Origin: Mixophyes australis
Lineage: Eukaryota > Chordata > Amphibia > Anura > Limnodynastidae
Reading direction: 5' to 3'
Length of the DNA: 64,000 nucleotides
Assembly: GCA_036250195.1 (NCBI GenBank)
Contig: JAVHZZ010000005.1
Span: 182,511,448-182,575,447, forward strand
Within the stretch, counting starts at the first letter, position 1; each line of letters starts with the position of its first letter. Below are positions 12,665 to 25,169 of the stretch, one piece after another. A model generated the notes under the pieces. The model was given only the letters and a program-made list of their open reading frames with translations, was not told the DNA's origin and ran no database searches. The position numbers and the translations under genes are program-made.

Positions 12665-13330
12665 ACCTCTCTCTACACATATTATACCAAATATTACCCC
12701 TACCACCACTCAGCACCCATTATTCCAATACCACCTTCACTCCTCTCTCAACACATTACATAAATACCACCTCCACCCCTCTCCCCACACATTACACCAA
12801 TACCACTCCAACACCTCTCTCCACACATTACACCAATATCACCTCCACCCCTCTCCCCACACATTAACCTAAAACCACCTCCACTCCTCTCCCCAAACAT
12901 TACACCAATACTACACCCATGCTTTTTACCACACATTACACAAATACCTCCCCGAACACCTATACCCACACATTACACCAATACCACCCCACCCTCTCCC
13001 CACATATTACACACAGCAGCGGTCCATCATAAATAACTCCCAAATCCTCAAAAATAACCCCTCATGATAATTAACTCCCTCATAATAATCCTTAAATCCC
13101 TCATCAATCAATCCCCTGATCCTGTCATTAACCTCCTCAAAATCATTAAATCTCTCATTTTCATAATAATCTCTTTCTCAACATTAATCTCCCCATCATT
13201 AATTAACCCCAACATTACAAATTAACCCCCTTATAAGCATTATCTCCCCACATAATTAATGACCCTCCCTTTTAGTCTTTAAATCCTTTAGCCTCATCAT
13301 AACAACCCCTTCACTGATCACATGTCAGTT
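12665..13330. repeat. ~33-bp minisatellite and derived low-complexity tract
   Basis: From 12665 to about 13015 the sequence repeats 'ccacacattacaccaatacc' with 'acctccacccctctcc'. It then grades into 'cctcataataa' and 'aattaacccc' variants to about 13330. Gly-rich open frames on the minus strand come from the repeat. Confidence 0.8.
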
Positions 13331-16300
13331 TCCCTCCATGTGTTTTCTCTCCCACAGTGCACCTAGCAGGCTGGAGGTTATACAGCTGCCTGTCAGAGGT
13401 GAGCAGCCAGCTGAGGAGAGGTAGGGACTGGGTTCGCTGTGCCGATGCGCTCTTTCACCCATAAGCGCTGTGTACTCCATGCGGATCGCTTAACCCACAG
13501 AATTTTCCTGTGTGTTCCCAAAAGCCCAGCACCCTAGGCAGATGCCTAAAGCTGCCTAATGGTAGCCTTTGTGTCAGATACCTTTGAAAGTTACAGCATT
13601 TTTCACAGCTCCAACCTAGTAGAGTTCTTGCCCTACACTACTACTTTGATAAAAAAAATTGTCTTTAGACATGGTGCCAAAATGTTGTGGTGCAATAAAA
13701 TGTGTCACTTGATAAGTTATGGACAACTATGACAATTTTAACCAAACTCTGTCATGTTTGTAAACTCCTGCTAAGCATTGCATATTCCGATAACAGAATA
13801 CATTGGTTAGTTATGTAATGCTTACATTTACTAATTAATTTGTGAGCTAAGTGCTTGTTGTAAATATCAGAATGTATTCCTGTGGAATCAAGAAAGACAA
13901 TTATCTAGCCATTTTACACATGTGGAAGGAGTCCATTATTATTGTTATTGCAGACGCAATGACATCGTAATTTGAGGCCATTTCCATTAAGTATATTTTA
14001 AAGGGCGATGTTTGACTTTCAGGAGTGGATATGTTTTGAAATAACTTTGCTGTGTTTATAAAACCAAATGATAACCAAACATTTTGTAATCATGACTTAA
14101 GATTATGCTACGATCTTTTAAAATGTCAATTTTCAAACATTGTTGCACTTTTATTTCCATTACATGCACAATTGTTCAGAAGATTTTTTTTTTAAATATA
14201 AAGAAAATATGGTGTAATTTTATAGTTTGACTTTATTAAAAATAAATGTTATTTTAATTATTTTTATTTTAATCTTAAAGAAATATATTAACAAGTTTCA
14301 GAGCAACAGACACAGAGGTCAGAGATTTTCTATGAATGGTGTATTACATTCTTTATTTCATTCAGCACTTAACTTAAAATGTATAGTTAGTTTATTGATT
14401 AAAAACACACTAAACTCAATAATGTTTTTTGTTTAATTGTCCCTAGTTCAGCAGTAGTGAAAGGTATATGCAAAATCCTTATGCACAGGAAATTAACAAA
14501 CTTTTTTCATAATTGTTTTTCCGTTGTAAGGATTTGGCCATATCCCTAGGACTGTAATACCTAGCACCCAATGATATGCATTTATTTATTGTTTTTACTA
14601 CATTTTTCTCTCTCCTGAAGAATTTCCATAGCTTCTACTTCTCTCTGAATTTGGTCATGTGTGTCCCTTGATTTTATGCTAAATATCTTTCTAGCCTTTC
14701 TTATTGTTAGATCAAGTAGTGTTTCATCAGTGAACATGCTTTATGGAGTTGATGGCTCTTTGAGAGGACAATTTAAACAACCATATAAAGTATGTGCTGG
14801 TATGTGAAATTCCATCAACAGAAGCAATGGTCCACATCCAACTAGATGGGACTTAAGCAACATTGTAAAGAACAATGGGTACAAATCATGTCCAGATGTG
14901 CAATGATGGCGGAGACTTACCTAAATAGACTCACAGCTGTAATTGAAGCTAAGTCACTTCTACCAGATATTAAAACTATAAGGGCAGATGAATCAATTAT
15001 TCTCTGTTTTTATTGGCTCTGGTGAGGGGAGCAGTGGGTAGTGCAGTTTAATTTATATGTATTAAAAAAGTTATTGCCTAAAATGCCCTGAGAGAACCAG
15101 ATGCCCCCTGAATCTGAATTGTTTACAGTAAAAGGGTCAAATTTGTACAGAAAATAATTGCTAATTTACAAACTCTGACATAAATATTATGGAAAAAAAA
15201 CGATAATTAAAGCGAAACACTACACATATAATTAATATCAGCAAGTCTGTGAAGCTGCAACCAAACATGCAAAGTAGATCACAGAAAGAAGAAATGTGTG
15301 TTAATCTCTGGAGAAAGTAGGTGGGGGAGGAACTAAACAAAATGACAGTTGGAAATAATAAGCACTATATGTGCAATGTAAGAAAGTATAAACTGGCTTT
15401 AAAACCATGACATTTGTATGGAGAGGGTTTGAGAAAAAACTAATATGGGGTCATTAGAGCAGATATTAAACAATAAATAAAGGTGCAACAAAAACTGAAA
15501 CAGTGTTGTTTCCAATGATTAAGTTCTTTTTCCTTGCTGTTTACTTTTCACCAAATGACACAACTGCTGTTGCAGCGTTTAAATTAATCTAACAAACAGC
15601 AAAAATTTCATTTTCCATAAGAGGTTTAAAGCAAGTAGAGTATAACCAGACATAGAAAGACTGGAAAGCATTCCCGGATGTGAGTCAATATCACAGCCAT
15701 TGAAGTGTATCATAACATCACCTTCTAGAAAAACCTTAAATGCCAACAATTAGTAGGAGCCCAACTAGTTTATTTCCAACTTTTCTAGGTAAAGACACAT
15801 GGATTCTTCTGTAGACAAACCACTGTATATCATTCAGAAGTGATTTATTTTCCATCATTGGTCAGCAATGGTTTGCAAATAATGTTATAACCAACTTGGA
15901 ATTATGAGCAGAGTTAAAACATGAAATGATCCCAGGGTGAGTGGATACCAGCTCTGGTTATTAATTTAAGGTTGTGGTGGTGCACCATTTATCTATTTTT
16001 TAAGATAGTAGATATACATGCTGATGCTGACATTATCCTCAACACATATGCAATGCCTTCAGGATAGGCAAAAGATTCAGCTCCTAAGAGGCGTATCTGG
16101 AGATGCTCTTGCATGCCCCAGATCTACCTTTCCATGGTGGAACATTTACACTTACTTAGGGTGCCAGGATGTAGTGTGGTACTCCCCTTGCTGTATCTCT
16201 CCTCTAAGCTCCGACTATAGCATGTGTGTGGCAACTATGACCTGAGGGTCACCTGAATTCAAAGGTGTTTAACATAGGTTGCATGGAGTGGACACTAGTG

Positions 16301-16790
16301 TACGCAATGGTAGTGCCGTGCATAAAAGAAATGTGGGGATCTAGAGCATCTCAAGTCAAACCATTAAAAACATTTACTTACACTTCTCTTCATGCTCAAT
16401 AAACTTAATGGTTGCAATTAAATAAAGTCACATTTTGCCAAACTACTCCAGCAAAAAAATCAAAAATCATAGCTGTTACACTCACAGCTGAATGTCAACT
16501 CCTTCTGTACAATTCTTAGCAGATGTTATATGCCACATATTAAACAAATATAGGGGACTGCGCTCCTTCATGATTGCAAGAGCAGCTCTATTATATAGGG
16601 TTCCCTCCTTAAATGTATTATTAAAGATAGAAATAGGCACTCATTGACTACCAAAATATTGTTTATGTTCAATATAATGCCTTTTTGTAACAATATAGAT
16701 AGATGTCACTAATAATGGCCAATGCTTTAGGGTCCTTTAGTTGAATGGTTATAATGACCTTCACATTTATACCACCTTTTCTACTGATAT
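13331..16790. other. AT-rich intergenic or intronic sequence
   Basis: About 3.5 kb show no recognisable coding, RNA or repeat structure by eye. Open frames (for example 14227-14436 and 16018-16245) are short and unconvincing. Diverged repeats may be present but cannot be named without a library search. Confidence 0.4.
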
Positions 16791-16794
16791 ATTA

Positions 16795-17655
16795 AAATTG
16801 ATTTTATTAACAAGAACATAAAAACAAATACAGATACCCCAATATACCCTAGAATAATAAAAACGGATAAAACATACTTATTGAAGCTCCTAGACACATA
16901 ACACATTCACAAAATTGTGACTGCACATAATAAATACATAAAAAATAATGTACATTCAAGGTACTAGAAAATGTCTCATATAGCTCAATACATCCAATTC
17001 AACATCTAACTTAGTCCAATATATAATGTCAGTTTTGTCACAAAATCATACAGGTACAGTGCTTGTTGGTTAGTCTCAATATAGATAAATCCTGATGGAT
17101 AATATAATGTGTCAGTCTGTACCATGCCACATTTAAATAATCGATCCAGTAAGTCCCATTGCTGTCCTATGAGCTTGATGTCAAAAACGAGATTCTGTTA
17201 CCAGTGTCATTAATTTACAAGAAATATACTTGCTGTTAGTAGTTTGTTGAATATCGCTGGGTACCCAGTCCTTGAGAGCTGCTGCCGGATATATCGGTAG
17301 AAGTTGCGAACGGATTTCCTGTGACGTAGGTGTCGCTCAACACGTTTTGTCTGTGGTTCAGACTTTCTCAAGAGAATGATATGCACGTAATGTCCCTTAG
17401 ATGGTATTAGTAGTATGGGCTCAAATCTAATTGGTTTTTGAATGTGCCTATTATCTTAGGGTTACAAATCATGACTCTCTATTTTAATATTCCTAACACG
17501 CTCCCTTATTCTCACTTTTAATTTTCTAATTGTGCAGCCCACATACTGTTTGCTGCATGGACACTGGATTAGATAGATTACATTGGCGGAATCCCATGTG
17601 ATAAATTCTTTAATTTGATAGTATTTCCAATCTGAAGTAGCTTGATATTGATATT
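16795..17655 (-). mobile_element. Penelope-like element, inverted 3' fragment
   Basis: Read on the minus strand, 17650 to about 17480 encodes part of a GIY-YIG endonuclease ('VIYLIQCPCSKQYVG' followed by a basic stretch 'RKLKVRIRERV'). It then jumps to 'ccctaagataataggcacattc', a segment matching 19655-19690 of the + copy. About 0.9 kb present in the + copy is therefore missing here. A hammerhead-like hairpin and a long 3' UTR ending near 16795 follow. The fragment lies head to head with the + copy at 17660, an arrangement known for Penelope-like elements, which often carry inverted partial copies at their 5' ends. Confidence 0.7.
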
Positions 17656-17671
17656 GATAAAATTACTTTTG

Positions 17672-18944
17672 GTTCAAGGATGATTTTTATTTGCAAAAGT
17701 AAGGAACAGCAATTGGTACCAGGTTTTCCCCTAGCTATGCCAATCTGTATATGAGCTATTGGGTGAATCAATACATATGGAGTGGTCATGGCTGGGGGTC
17801 AAACCTGGTGCTGTGGAAACAACATATTAATGATATTATCATCATTTGGGAAGGTCCAGAAAACTCCCTTGTGGAATTTTTAAAATACATTAATGAGAAT
17901 AATTACTGCCTATAATTTACAGCTCAACATAACCAAAGTACAATTGAGTTTTCAGATTTAGAGATTTATATTAAAAACAAACACACTTGCACTAAAACAT
18001 TCCGAAAACAGGTTGATGTAAACAGCTATATTCTAGCCGACAACCATCACCACCCCTAAGCATTCCATTTAGCCAATTTACTAGGGTCAGGTGCATTTGA
18101 ACACATGTAGATGACTACATTGAACAGGGTACCATCATGAAGAAACAATTTTTGGACAAAAAATATGATGCAGTGTCTGTAAACAAGGCATTTGATAAAG
18201 TACTACATATCAATAGAGATTCTCTCCTAACCTATAAGAGAACTAATGAAGAAGAGTCTACACAGGGAGATAATAAACAAAAGGGGGATTCTAATAAGGT
18301 ATACTATATATCAGATTACTCCAATGGAGCCCATCAAATTAAAAAAGTTCTCCAGAAACACTGGCACATCTTGAAACATGATGAAGTTTTAGCCCCAATT
18401 TCATCTGTTTATCCAGGCATAATCTTCAGAAAAGCATTAGATTTAAAAAGATCCTTAGTAAGTAGTCACATTAATGGCAGGAAGACCAATAACATTCAGA
18501 GTTGGCTAGGAAGTAGGGCCCAGAAAGGGTTCTACTATTGTGGGCAATGCAGTAACTGCACTAGTTAAAAATGTAGATAATCCAATGCTATACAACAATA
18601 TCAAGCTACTTCAGATGGGAAATGCTATCAAATTAAAGAATTTATCATATGTGATTCTGCCAATGGAATTTATCTAATTCAGCATCCATGCGACAAACCG
18701 ATGTGGGCTGCAAATTAGGAATATTAAAATAGGTTTTGAAAAACATCATTTGTCGAATCAATTCAAAGTGGAACACAATTGCAACCCGTCAGGTTTGATA
18801 TTCCTAGGCATTAAGAGAATTACCAACAAGTGGAGGGGCGGCAATTGTTTGGAAAAAATAAATAGGGAAGAGACTAGAACCATTTATAATATGAAGACTC
18901 TAACTCCTCGTGGTTTGAACATGGAACTTGACTTGATGTTTTAA
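17672..18944 (+). pseudogene. Penelope-like RT/GIY-YIG endonuclease pseudogene
   Basis: In shifting + frames one reads 'GTAIGTRFSPSYANLYMSYW' near 17710, RT motif B-like sequence. Near 17830 is 'HINDIIIIWEG', where the catalytic DD of motif C has become ND. The open frame 18137-18568 then gives a linker ending 'FYYCGQCSNC', a Cys motif of the endonuclease zinc region. Near 18660 is 'GIYLIQHPC', the start of the GIY-YIG fold. The C-terminus reads 'RRGGN'-like sequence and 'TLTPRGLNMELDL' at 18880-18944. Stops at several places and a deletion after the GIY motif show decay. In the family, RT and endonuclease together drive target-primed insertion. Confidence 0.75.
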
Positions 18945-19048
18945 GTCAGTTTGAATCAATCCACCCCAGCGGTTGATGAATATGAGAGAGGTGGAATATG
19001 GAGACCGCAACGCATCCATGCTGAGCCTAGATGTGACTAGGGGTAACA

Positions 19049-19165
19049 GCCGGTACGCTCATACCACCCTGGAAATGCCCAAAACGTTCGATCTTGGAAG
19101 CCAAGCAGGGTGGAGCCAGATAAGTAATAGGATGGAGACCACCTAAGGACACCTGGTACAGTAGG
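19049..19165 (+). pseudogene. 5S-rRNA-like sequence in a Penelope-like 3' region
   Basis: About 117 nt follow eukaryotic 5S rRNA along its length: 'cataccaccctgg' near the 5' end, 'gatcttggaagccaagcagg' over the A-box region, 'ggatggagaccacct' over the C box, and 'acctggtacagtagg' at the 3' end. It is diverged, with small indels, so it is not a functional 5S gene. It may be a 5S pseudogene, the head of a 5S-derived SINE (SINE3 type), or part of the Penelope-like 3' region. The alignment is from memory of 5S rRNA. Confidence 0.75.
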
Positions 19166-19744
19166 TAAACTGTAGTCCCAATGAGACAATGCCTGGTGGA
19201 ATCCAAACCCCGATAATAATCTCCCCATAAACTGCTGCCCTGAATCCCATTAAGTTAAATAGCTGAATATATAAAACACCTTTTGGACACATCGTCAACC
19301 ACATAGGTTAAAGGATACATTTATTTCAAATATACGATATTGGTTATTTAGAATCAAACTAATAAGAACAGTAGAGACAGGAAAAGTGAGAAGTCTTTTA
19401 TGGAAACAAGGTTTATATATTATTTATAATTTTAATATTGTTGTCATTATACAAAGTATGTTTATCAAAGCAGATAAATAATAGAACTTGTCCACAATTT
19501 CTTTATATACTTAAAATGCAAAACATCAACCTTCGATATTGATTATTGTGTGATACATGTTTTAGATATTAGGATCTTTAATCCTATTTTCACATTTTAA
19601 GCCATTTAAAATAGAAAACAAGTGATTTGAATAACTTCTCCGGAGAGTCATAATTTGTCACCCTAAGATAATAGGCACATTCAAAAACCAATCAGATTTG
19701 AGCCCATACTACAGAAACCATCTAAAGGAGAGTCCGTGCAAATC

Positions 19745-19785
19745 ATCCTATTGAGAAAAGTCTGAACCACAGACGAAACATGTTG
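19745..19785 (+). other. hammerhead-ribozyme-like remnant in Penelope-like tail
   Basis: The sequence 'ttgagaaaa', then the hairpin GTCTG-aacca-CAGAC, then 'gaaacatgttg', has the order of a hammerhead: a CUGANGA-like strand, stem II, GAAAC. The first core strand is degenerate, so catalysis is unlikely. Hammerhead motifs are known in Penelope-like elements. The same hairpin occurs on the minus strand at 17341-17380. Confidence 0.35.
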
Positions 19786-19861
19786 AAGAACGCCTAAGTC
19801 ATAGGAAATCTGTCAGAACCCATGCATTCCACCTTGGAACGCACGGTGGGAGCCCACTCCC

Positions 19862-20815
19862 ACCAGTGCAGAGCTTTCTCAGGAATGGCAGCAGGCAGGT
19901 GTGAGTGCATCTACACGCACAGAGAGACGAAGACTTTTGGAAGATGGCCTGGTGTCAAGAAAGCCTGCAAAGAAGCCACTTCTCTCTAGGAAAAATATCA
20001 GGGAGAGACTGATATTCTGCAAAAAGTACAGGGCTTAGACTGGACTGGGGTAAAGTTGTTTTCTCTGATGAATCTCCTTTCAGATTGTTTGGGGCATCTG
20101 GAAAAATGCTTGTCCGGAGAAGGAAAGGTGAGCGCTACCATCAGTCTTGTGTCATGCCAACAGCAAAGCATCCTGAGACAATTCATGTGTGGGGTTGCTT
20201 CTCAGCCAAAGGAGTGGTCTCACTCACAATTTTGCCTAAGAACACAGCCATGAATAAAGAATGGTACCAAAACATATTCCAAGAGCAACTTCTCCCAACC
20301 ATCCAAGAACAGTTTGGTGATGAACAATGCCGTTTCCAGTATGATGGAGCCCCTTGCCATAAGGTAAAAGTGATAACTAAGTGACTCAGGGTTCAAAACA
20401 TCGAAATTTTCGGTCCATGGCCAGGAAACTCCACAGACCATAATCCCATTGAGAACTTGTGGGCAATCCTCAGGAGGCGGGTGGACAAACAAAAACCCAC
20501 AAATTCTGACAAACTCCAAGCATTGATTAGGCAAGAATGGGTGGTCATCAGTCAGTATGTGGCCAGAAGTTGATTGACAGCATGCCAGGGCGAATTGCAG
20601 AGGTCTTCAAAAAGAAGGATCAACACTGTAAATATTGACTCTTTGCATAAACTATATGTAATTGTCAATAAAAGCCTTTGACACTTATGAAATGCATGTA
20701 ATTTTATTTCAGTATACCATAGCAACATCTGACAAAAAGGTCTAAAAACAATGAAGCAGCAAACTTTGTGAAAACCAAAACTTGTGTCATTCTCAAAACT
20801 TTTGGCCATGACTAT
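19862..20815 (+). mobile_element. Tc1-like transposon fragment (3' two thirds)
   Basis: Starting inside the transposase ('LSQEWQQAG'-like reading), the fragment runs through the DDE domain, the 3' UTR and the right inverted repeat ending 'tttggccatgact'. The first catalytic Asp lies in 'FSDES' near 20065 and the second in 'FQYDGAPCHK' near 20340, in different frames. The left inverted repeat and DNA-binding domain are absent. It belongs to the same family as 10800-11382 and 58869-60271. Confidence 0.85.
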
Positions 20816-23094
20816 AGGTCCACGTTAAAATATGCAATGCCCCTAAACATACATTTTAACATTAGGTAAGATGAAACATCTAACATATTTATTTTATTTT
20901 AACAATAAAATAAGTACATACAGTATAGTTAATAGTAATACACATCTGATTTTATACTAGTGCCCTAGGTATTAATTTCCCATCATTTTTTATTAACTTT
21001 ATTCTATGCTGTGTGCTCTCTATTCATATTATACTGAGCTCCACCTTCCTGAATGTGTTGTATAAGCTGCCCCTATAAATAATCCTTTCAATTTTTCCTT
21101 ACTCATATTTGCTCATAGCGGGCAGGGTTTGACATGAGCTGCAACTGGTGACATCAGACAGAGCAAGGCAGTCTGTACACATTGATAGAGAAGGGCTTCT
21201 GACATAGACTGATGTAGAGTAGTGAAACAGCATAGCATGCTTCAGTGACTGTAACAACTCTCACTATCTCAGCATTGTGTATCTCACACAGGTATGAAGC
21301 TAAGTGAAACAACTACTAGTAAAGTGCATACTCATTAACAAAGGTAAGTAAGTATTTATTTATCTTTGCATACTAGTTATTCTACAGTTTTAGGAAAAAG
21401 GGAAAGGCACTTTCTTTTGTTTATATACTTTCTTACTGATGTTGTATATATTTGTTATTACCATATGTCATGTAGCTATAAAAAACTTTGGAAACTTTTT
21501 ATGAATATTAATGGCTTTTGCATTGTTATAATAGTCTGAAAACACCAAAAATAATAAGAGTTTATTTGCAGTAAGTACTATGTTAAGTATGATGACTTGT
21601 GGATCTCTTTAATTACCTCTGGACAGCAAGGATGGATATACATGAAAGATGAAGTCAGGTTACTAATGTATAGTCAAAGTTTCTGATGTGGTAGCACACA
21701 GCTATTTATGTAACAAAATGACCTGCCTGGCATTTTTGTTTAGTTTTCTTCAGTGTATGTAACTGCTCATCTCTCGCTGTAATGATGTCTAACTGTACCT
21801 GCTGGGGAATACAGGATATAGACCAATAACTTCCATGCTGCATATTTGAATGCCCATTGATGTAAAAAAAATGACAGCTGTGGTGTGGGATCTGTATGCC
21901 CATTGCGTTTCTAACACTGATTGGCATGTATTTGAATATAAATTCTCCGACATTCAACACACAGAATGGTACTTATATGGTAGATAACCACCAACTCCAA
22001 ATTGTGATATCTGTAAAAACGGGACATACAGACTTTACTAGTAGAGTGCAGGTATCTTTATGTCTAATTCTGCATGAGCTGCATTTGCGTAAACACGCCA
22101 ATACTGTACTTGGCCACGGTTAGAACACCTCTGCCCTCCCCTGTCCTGCTTTTCCAGGTGCAGGCGGGTGTAATTGCTACAACTGCACAAGACTATATGG
22201 GCCCATATATAAGCGTGCACCCACTTTTTTAGAATGCACAGAGTGATTTCATGCAAGATACGCTACACAAACTGGCATACGTTCCACTTTGCATCAGCCT
22301 TATTTCTGGAAATCTGGGGATAACCAACTTGTAGTGAAAAAAAACGACAGAACTGATTAATGACCCAAATGACCTGTAGCAGTAAGCAGCTCTAACCTCT
22401 CACCTTCTCCATAAAACAGGCTCAAAACCAGAAAATAAGGGTTTTTATCTAAATTCGCTGAGCAATAAAATATAAAGAAGCTGACAGGTTTTCTGTGAAC
22501 CCGGGGGAAATTAAAGTGAATTGATGGTTACATTCATGTAAATCAAATTTATCACTTCAGGCAATCCTAGAATTCATTGACAAAGAATATGATGAATCAT
22601 AATTTCTGTAAAATTGTTTTCATTAACTGGTAAAATTTGTGTATGAAGTGAAAACATTCTTTGGTAGCAGACATCCAAATGAACCCATGTCTATTTAACA
22701 AAAATACAGCAATAATTACATTCCTTGCTTTTTTTACACTTAACAAGCTAGTCTGTACATGTGAGAGCCAGAAAATGCAATGACAATTGTTGAGGTTCCA
22801 ATGAGTGCTTGTGGTACAGTATAGGCTTCCAGTGATATGTAAAAGGATATTGTTTTATGCGCTGGCTGTATTTGTTATCAGGTAGGATGCAAATTTGTAC
22901 TGTGTTTTATAGAAATAATTAAATTAATATATTTATTTTAATAGTGCAGAATTTCTAGAGGGTGGATTCCATATATGTGGTTCAGAAGAAAACATAACAT
23001 TACATAACACTATCAAAGACTATTTAATATATCTACTATACTGTATTTACACTGTACTGCAAATACATATACATTGAAAAACAAGAGCATAAGA

Positions 23095-23097
<3 letters not shown>
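20816..23097. other. unassigned AT-rich sequence
   Basis: No complete gene or named repeat is seen. A TATA box and strong splice donor at 21074-21343 are described separately. A less AT-rich segment around 22030-22270 may be an old SINE or MITE, but no ends were found. Confidence 0.4.
21074..21343 (+). promoter_or_regulatory. candidate promoter and non-coding first exon
   Basis: A consensus TATA box 'tataaata' (21074-21081) is followed 260 bp later by the strong splice donor 'aaag|gtaagtaag' (cut after 21343). The segment between them is less AT-rich than its surroundings. It could be the promoter and 5' UTR exon of the collagen-like gene whose coding exons begin at 36352, which has an acceptor just before its first coding exon. 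TATA and donor matches also arise by chance, so this is only a candidate. Confidence 0.2.

Positions 23098-23151
<54 letters not shown>
23098..23151. repeat. (TA)n microsatellite
   Basis: About 54 bp of alternating AT directly abut a SINE-type tail. Confidence 0.95.
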
Positions 23152-23155
<4 letters not shown>

Positions 23156-23280
23156 CATCATCATCATCATTTATTTATTTATATAGCGCCAACATATTCC
23201 GTAGCGCTTTACAATTGGGGACAAACTCAGTAAAATAATAAAGAAACTGGGTAAAACAGACAAAGAGTTGGGATATATAT
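23152..23280 (-). repeat. dispersed repeat with 'TATATAGCGCCA' tail
   Basis: The segment 'atttatatagcgccaacata', then 'ttccgtagcgctttacaa', preceded by (ATC)n, is the tail of a second SINE-like family related at its end to 9831-10177. This tail is typical of frog genomes as I know them. Only the tail part is present. Confidence 0.6.
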
Positions 23281-23308
23281 GTGTATAGATAGATATATAA
23301 ATATATAA

Positions 23309-23309
<1 letters not shown>

Positions 23310-23367
<58 letters not shown>

Positions 23368-23370
23368 CTA
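23310..23370. repeat. (TA)n microsatellite
   Basis: A run of alternating TA. Tyr/Ile open frames on the minus strand are artefacts of it. Confidence 0.95.
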
Positions 23371-23452
23371 ACATTAATTAGTCCAAAAAGCAAACTGTGC
23401 ATGTGTCAGTGTCCACATTTAATAATAAATATAGGGATAGTTTATATATATA

Positions 23453-24319
23453 CAGTACTGTGCAAAAGATTTAGGCAGGTGGGGAAAAAATGCTGTAAAG
23501 TAAGAATGCTTTCAAAGATAGAAGTGTTAATAGTTTATTTTTATCAATTTACACAATGCAAAGTGAATGAACAGAAGAGGAATCTAAATCAAATCAATAT
23601 TTGGTGTGACCAGCCTGAGCCTTCAAAACAGCATCAATTCTCCTAGGCACACTTGCACAGAGTTTTTGAAGGAACTCGGCAAAGAGATTGTTCCAACATC
23701 TTGGAGAACTAACCACAGATCTTCTTTGGATGAAGGCTTGCTCAAATCCTTATGTCTCTTCATGTAATTCCAGACAGAATCAATGATGTTGAGGATAGGG
23801 CTCTGTGGGAGCCATATCATCACTTCACCGAACAGTAGATGGGCAGCACGGTGGCTAAGTGGTTAGCACTTCTGCCTTACAGCACTGGGGTCATGAGTTC
23901 AATTCCGGACCATGGCCTTATCGGTGAGGAGTTTGTATGTTCTCCACGTGGGTGCTCCGGTTTCCTCCCACAGTCCAAAAAACATACTGGTTGGTTAATT
24001 GACTGCTAACAAATTGACCCTAGTCTGTGTGTTTGTCTGTCTGTCTGTGTATGTGTGTTAAGGAATTTAGACTGTAAGCCCCAATGATGTGAGTGAGTTC
24101 TCTGTTCAGCGCTGCGGAACTAGTGGCGCTATATAAATAAATGGTAATAATAAAATAATAATAATACCTGGGTCCCACTGCTTTTTTCCAGTTCTAAACT
24201 GATGCCACTGCTGGAAATCTTCTGATTTCGAAGGGAAGTAAGCATGACGTGTGTTTCATCTAATGTACTAAGTTTCCTTGGCAGACCACTGCGTCTACAG
24301 TCCTCAAAATTGCCTGTTT

Positions 24320-24322
<3 letters not shown>
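23453..24322 (-). mobile_element. Tc1-like transposon of a second family, truncated
   Basis: A TA dinucleotide is followed by the inverted repeat 'cagtactgtgcaaaag'. The minus-strand reading at 23623-23823 has 'LPQSPILNIIDSVWNYMKR', the end of a Tc1 DDE domain in which the usual Asp after SP is Ile and the expected catalytic Glu appears as Asp. A SINE (23841-24165) splits the coding region. Transposase-like sequence resumes at 24167 and is cut off by a (TA)n array at 24323. The copy is dead. Confidence 0.8.
23841..24165 (+). mobile_element. tRNA-like SINE inserted in Tc1
   Basis: The element starts 'gggcagcacggtggctaagt' with an A-box 'tggctaagtgg' and a B-box 'gagttcaattcc', and ends 'gcgctatataaataaatggt' plus an (AAT)n tail. 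It is the same family as 9831-10177, here in + orientation. It interrupts the Tc1 transposase remnant, so it is younger than that Tc1 copy. Confidence 0.8.

Positions 24323-24356
<34 letters not shown>
24323..24356. repeat. (TA)n microsatellite, hAT insertion site
   Basis: The array abuts the 3' end of hAT copy 2. TA repeats resume after that element at 28725, so the hAT most likely inserted into a longer (TA)n array. Confidence 0.9.
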
Positions 24357-24359
<3 letters not shown>

Positions 24360-25169
24360 AGATGTTCACTGACCCCCGTGCATTGGTTTTGGATCTGTAT
24401 TAACTTTGTGTTTGGATTTGGTTTTGGTTTTGGCAAAACCGCACTGCAATGTTTTACTTTTGGATCTGCATTTTTTAGAAAAATTGCTAAAATTCTGCTA
24501 AAATCACATAATTTTCTTCTTGTTTTGTTCCTACATTATTATTAACCTCAATAACTAATTTTCAGTCATTTCCAGTCAATTTTGAACACCTGACAGGTCA
24601 CAATATTATTACCATCCACTTTCGTCCAAAGACTGCAGCGAGCTGGCTGGATACTAAGTGACAGAGCAATGGCACAAACAAATGGCAATTCACAACACAT
24701 CTAGGGAACATTGCCACACAGAAAAAAAGTGATGCAAGATGGAATTGTCCTTGGGTGATCCCATCCACCTATATTTTAAAAAGGTTAAACAAACTCACAC
24801 AGAAACAGGATGGGTAGCAGGTACAGTTTAACAAACCAAGCACTTCAGCAACAAGCAATGGCACTTTTGTGGCTGAAGTGCTTGAATTGTTTGAGCCCCC
24901 ACAAAACAAGCTAATAATGGACTTAAGGCAGATAAGCTAACAGTGCTGTCAATGAACTCTAAGACTGCAGCGAGCTGCCTGGTTGCTCTGTCGATTATTA
25001 ACGGCACAAACACACAGCAGTGCCTAGTACATATAGGAAAAATTGCCACACAGCAGTAGCGGAAAAGAAAAGTGGTGCAAGATGAAATTGTCCTTTGGAA
25101 CACTCACCCTCCCTTATGTTGGATTGACATAATATGATTGGTGGGCAGCAGAGTAGACGAGGTTATAAA

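Larger units (their letters stand above)
17660..19810 (+). mobile_element. Penelope-like element, 5'-truncated
   Basis: The element contains the end of a reverse transcriptase, a linker, a GIY-YIG-type endonuclease remnant, a 3' region with a 5S-rRNA-like sequence (19049-19165), and a tail that matches the inverted fragment at 16795-17655. It is truncated within the RT at the left and stops near 19810, where a Tc1 fragment region begins. Several stops and deletions make it inactive. Confidence 0.75.

Noticed and set aside
19037..19228. 63-residue minus-strand protein
   Set aside because: It is the antisense of the 5S-rRNA-like sequence.
23171..23402. Tyr/Ile-rich membrane-like peptides
   Set aside because: They are translations of the (TA)n array.
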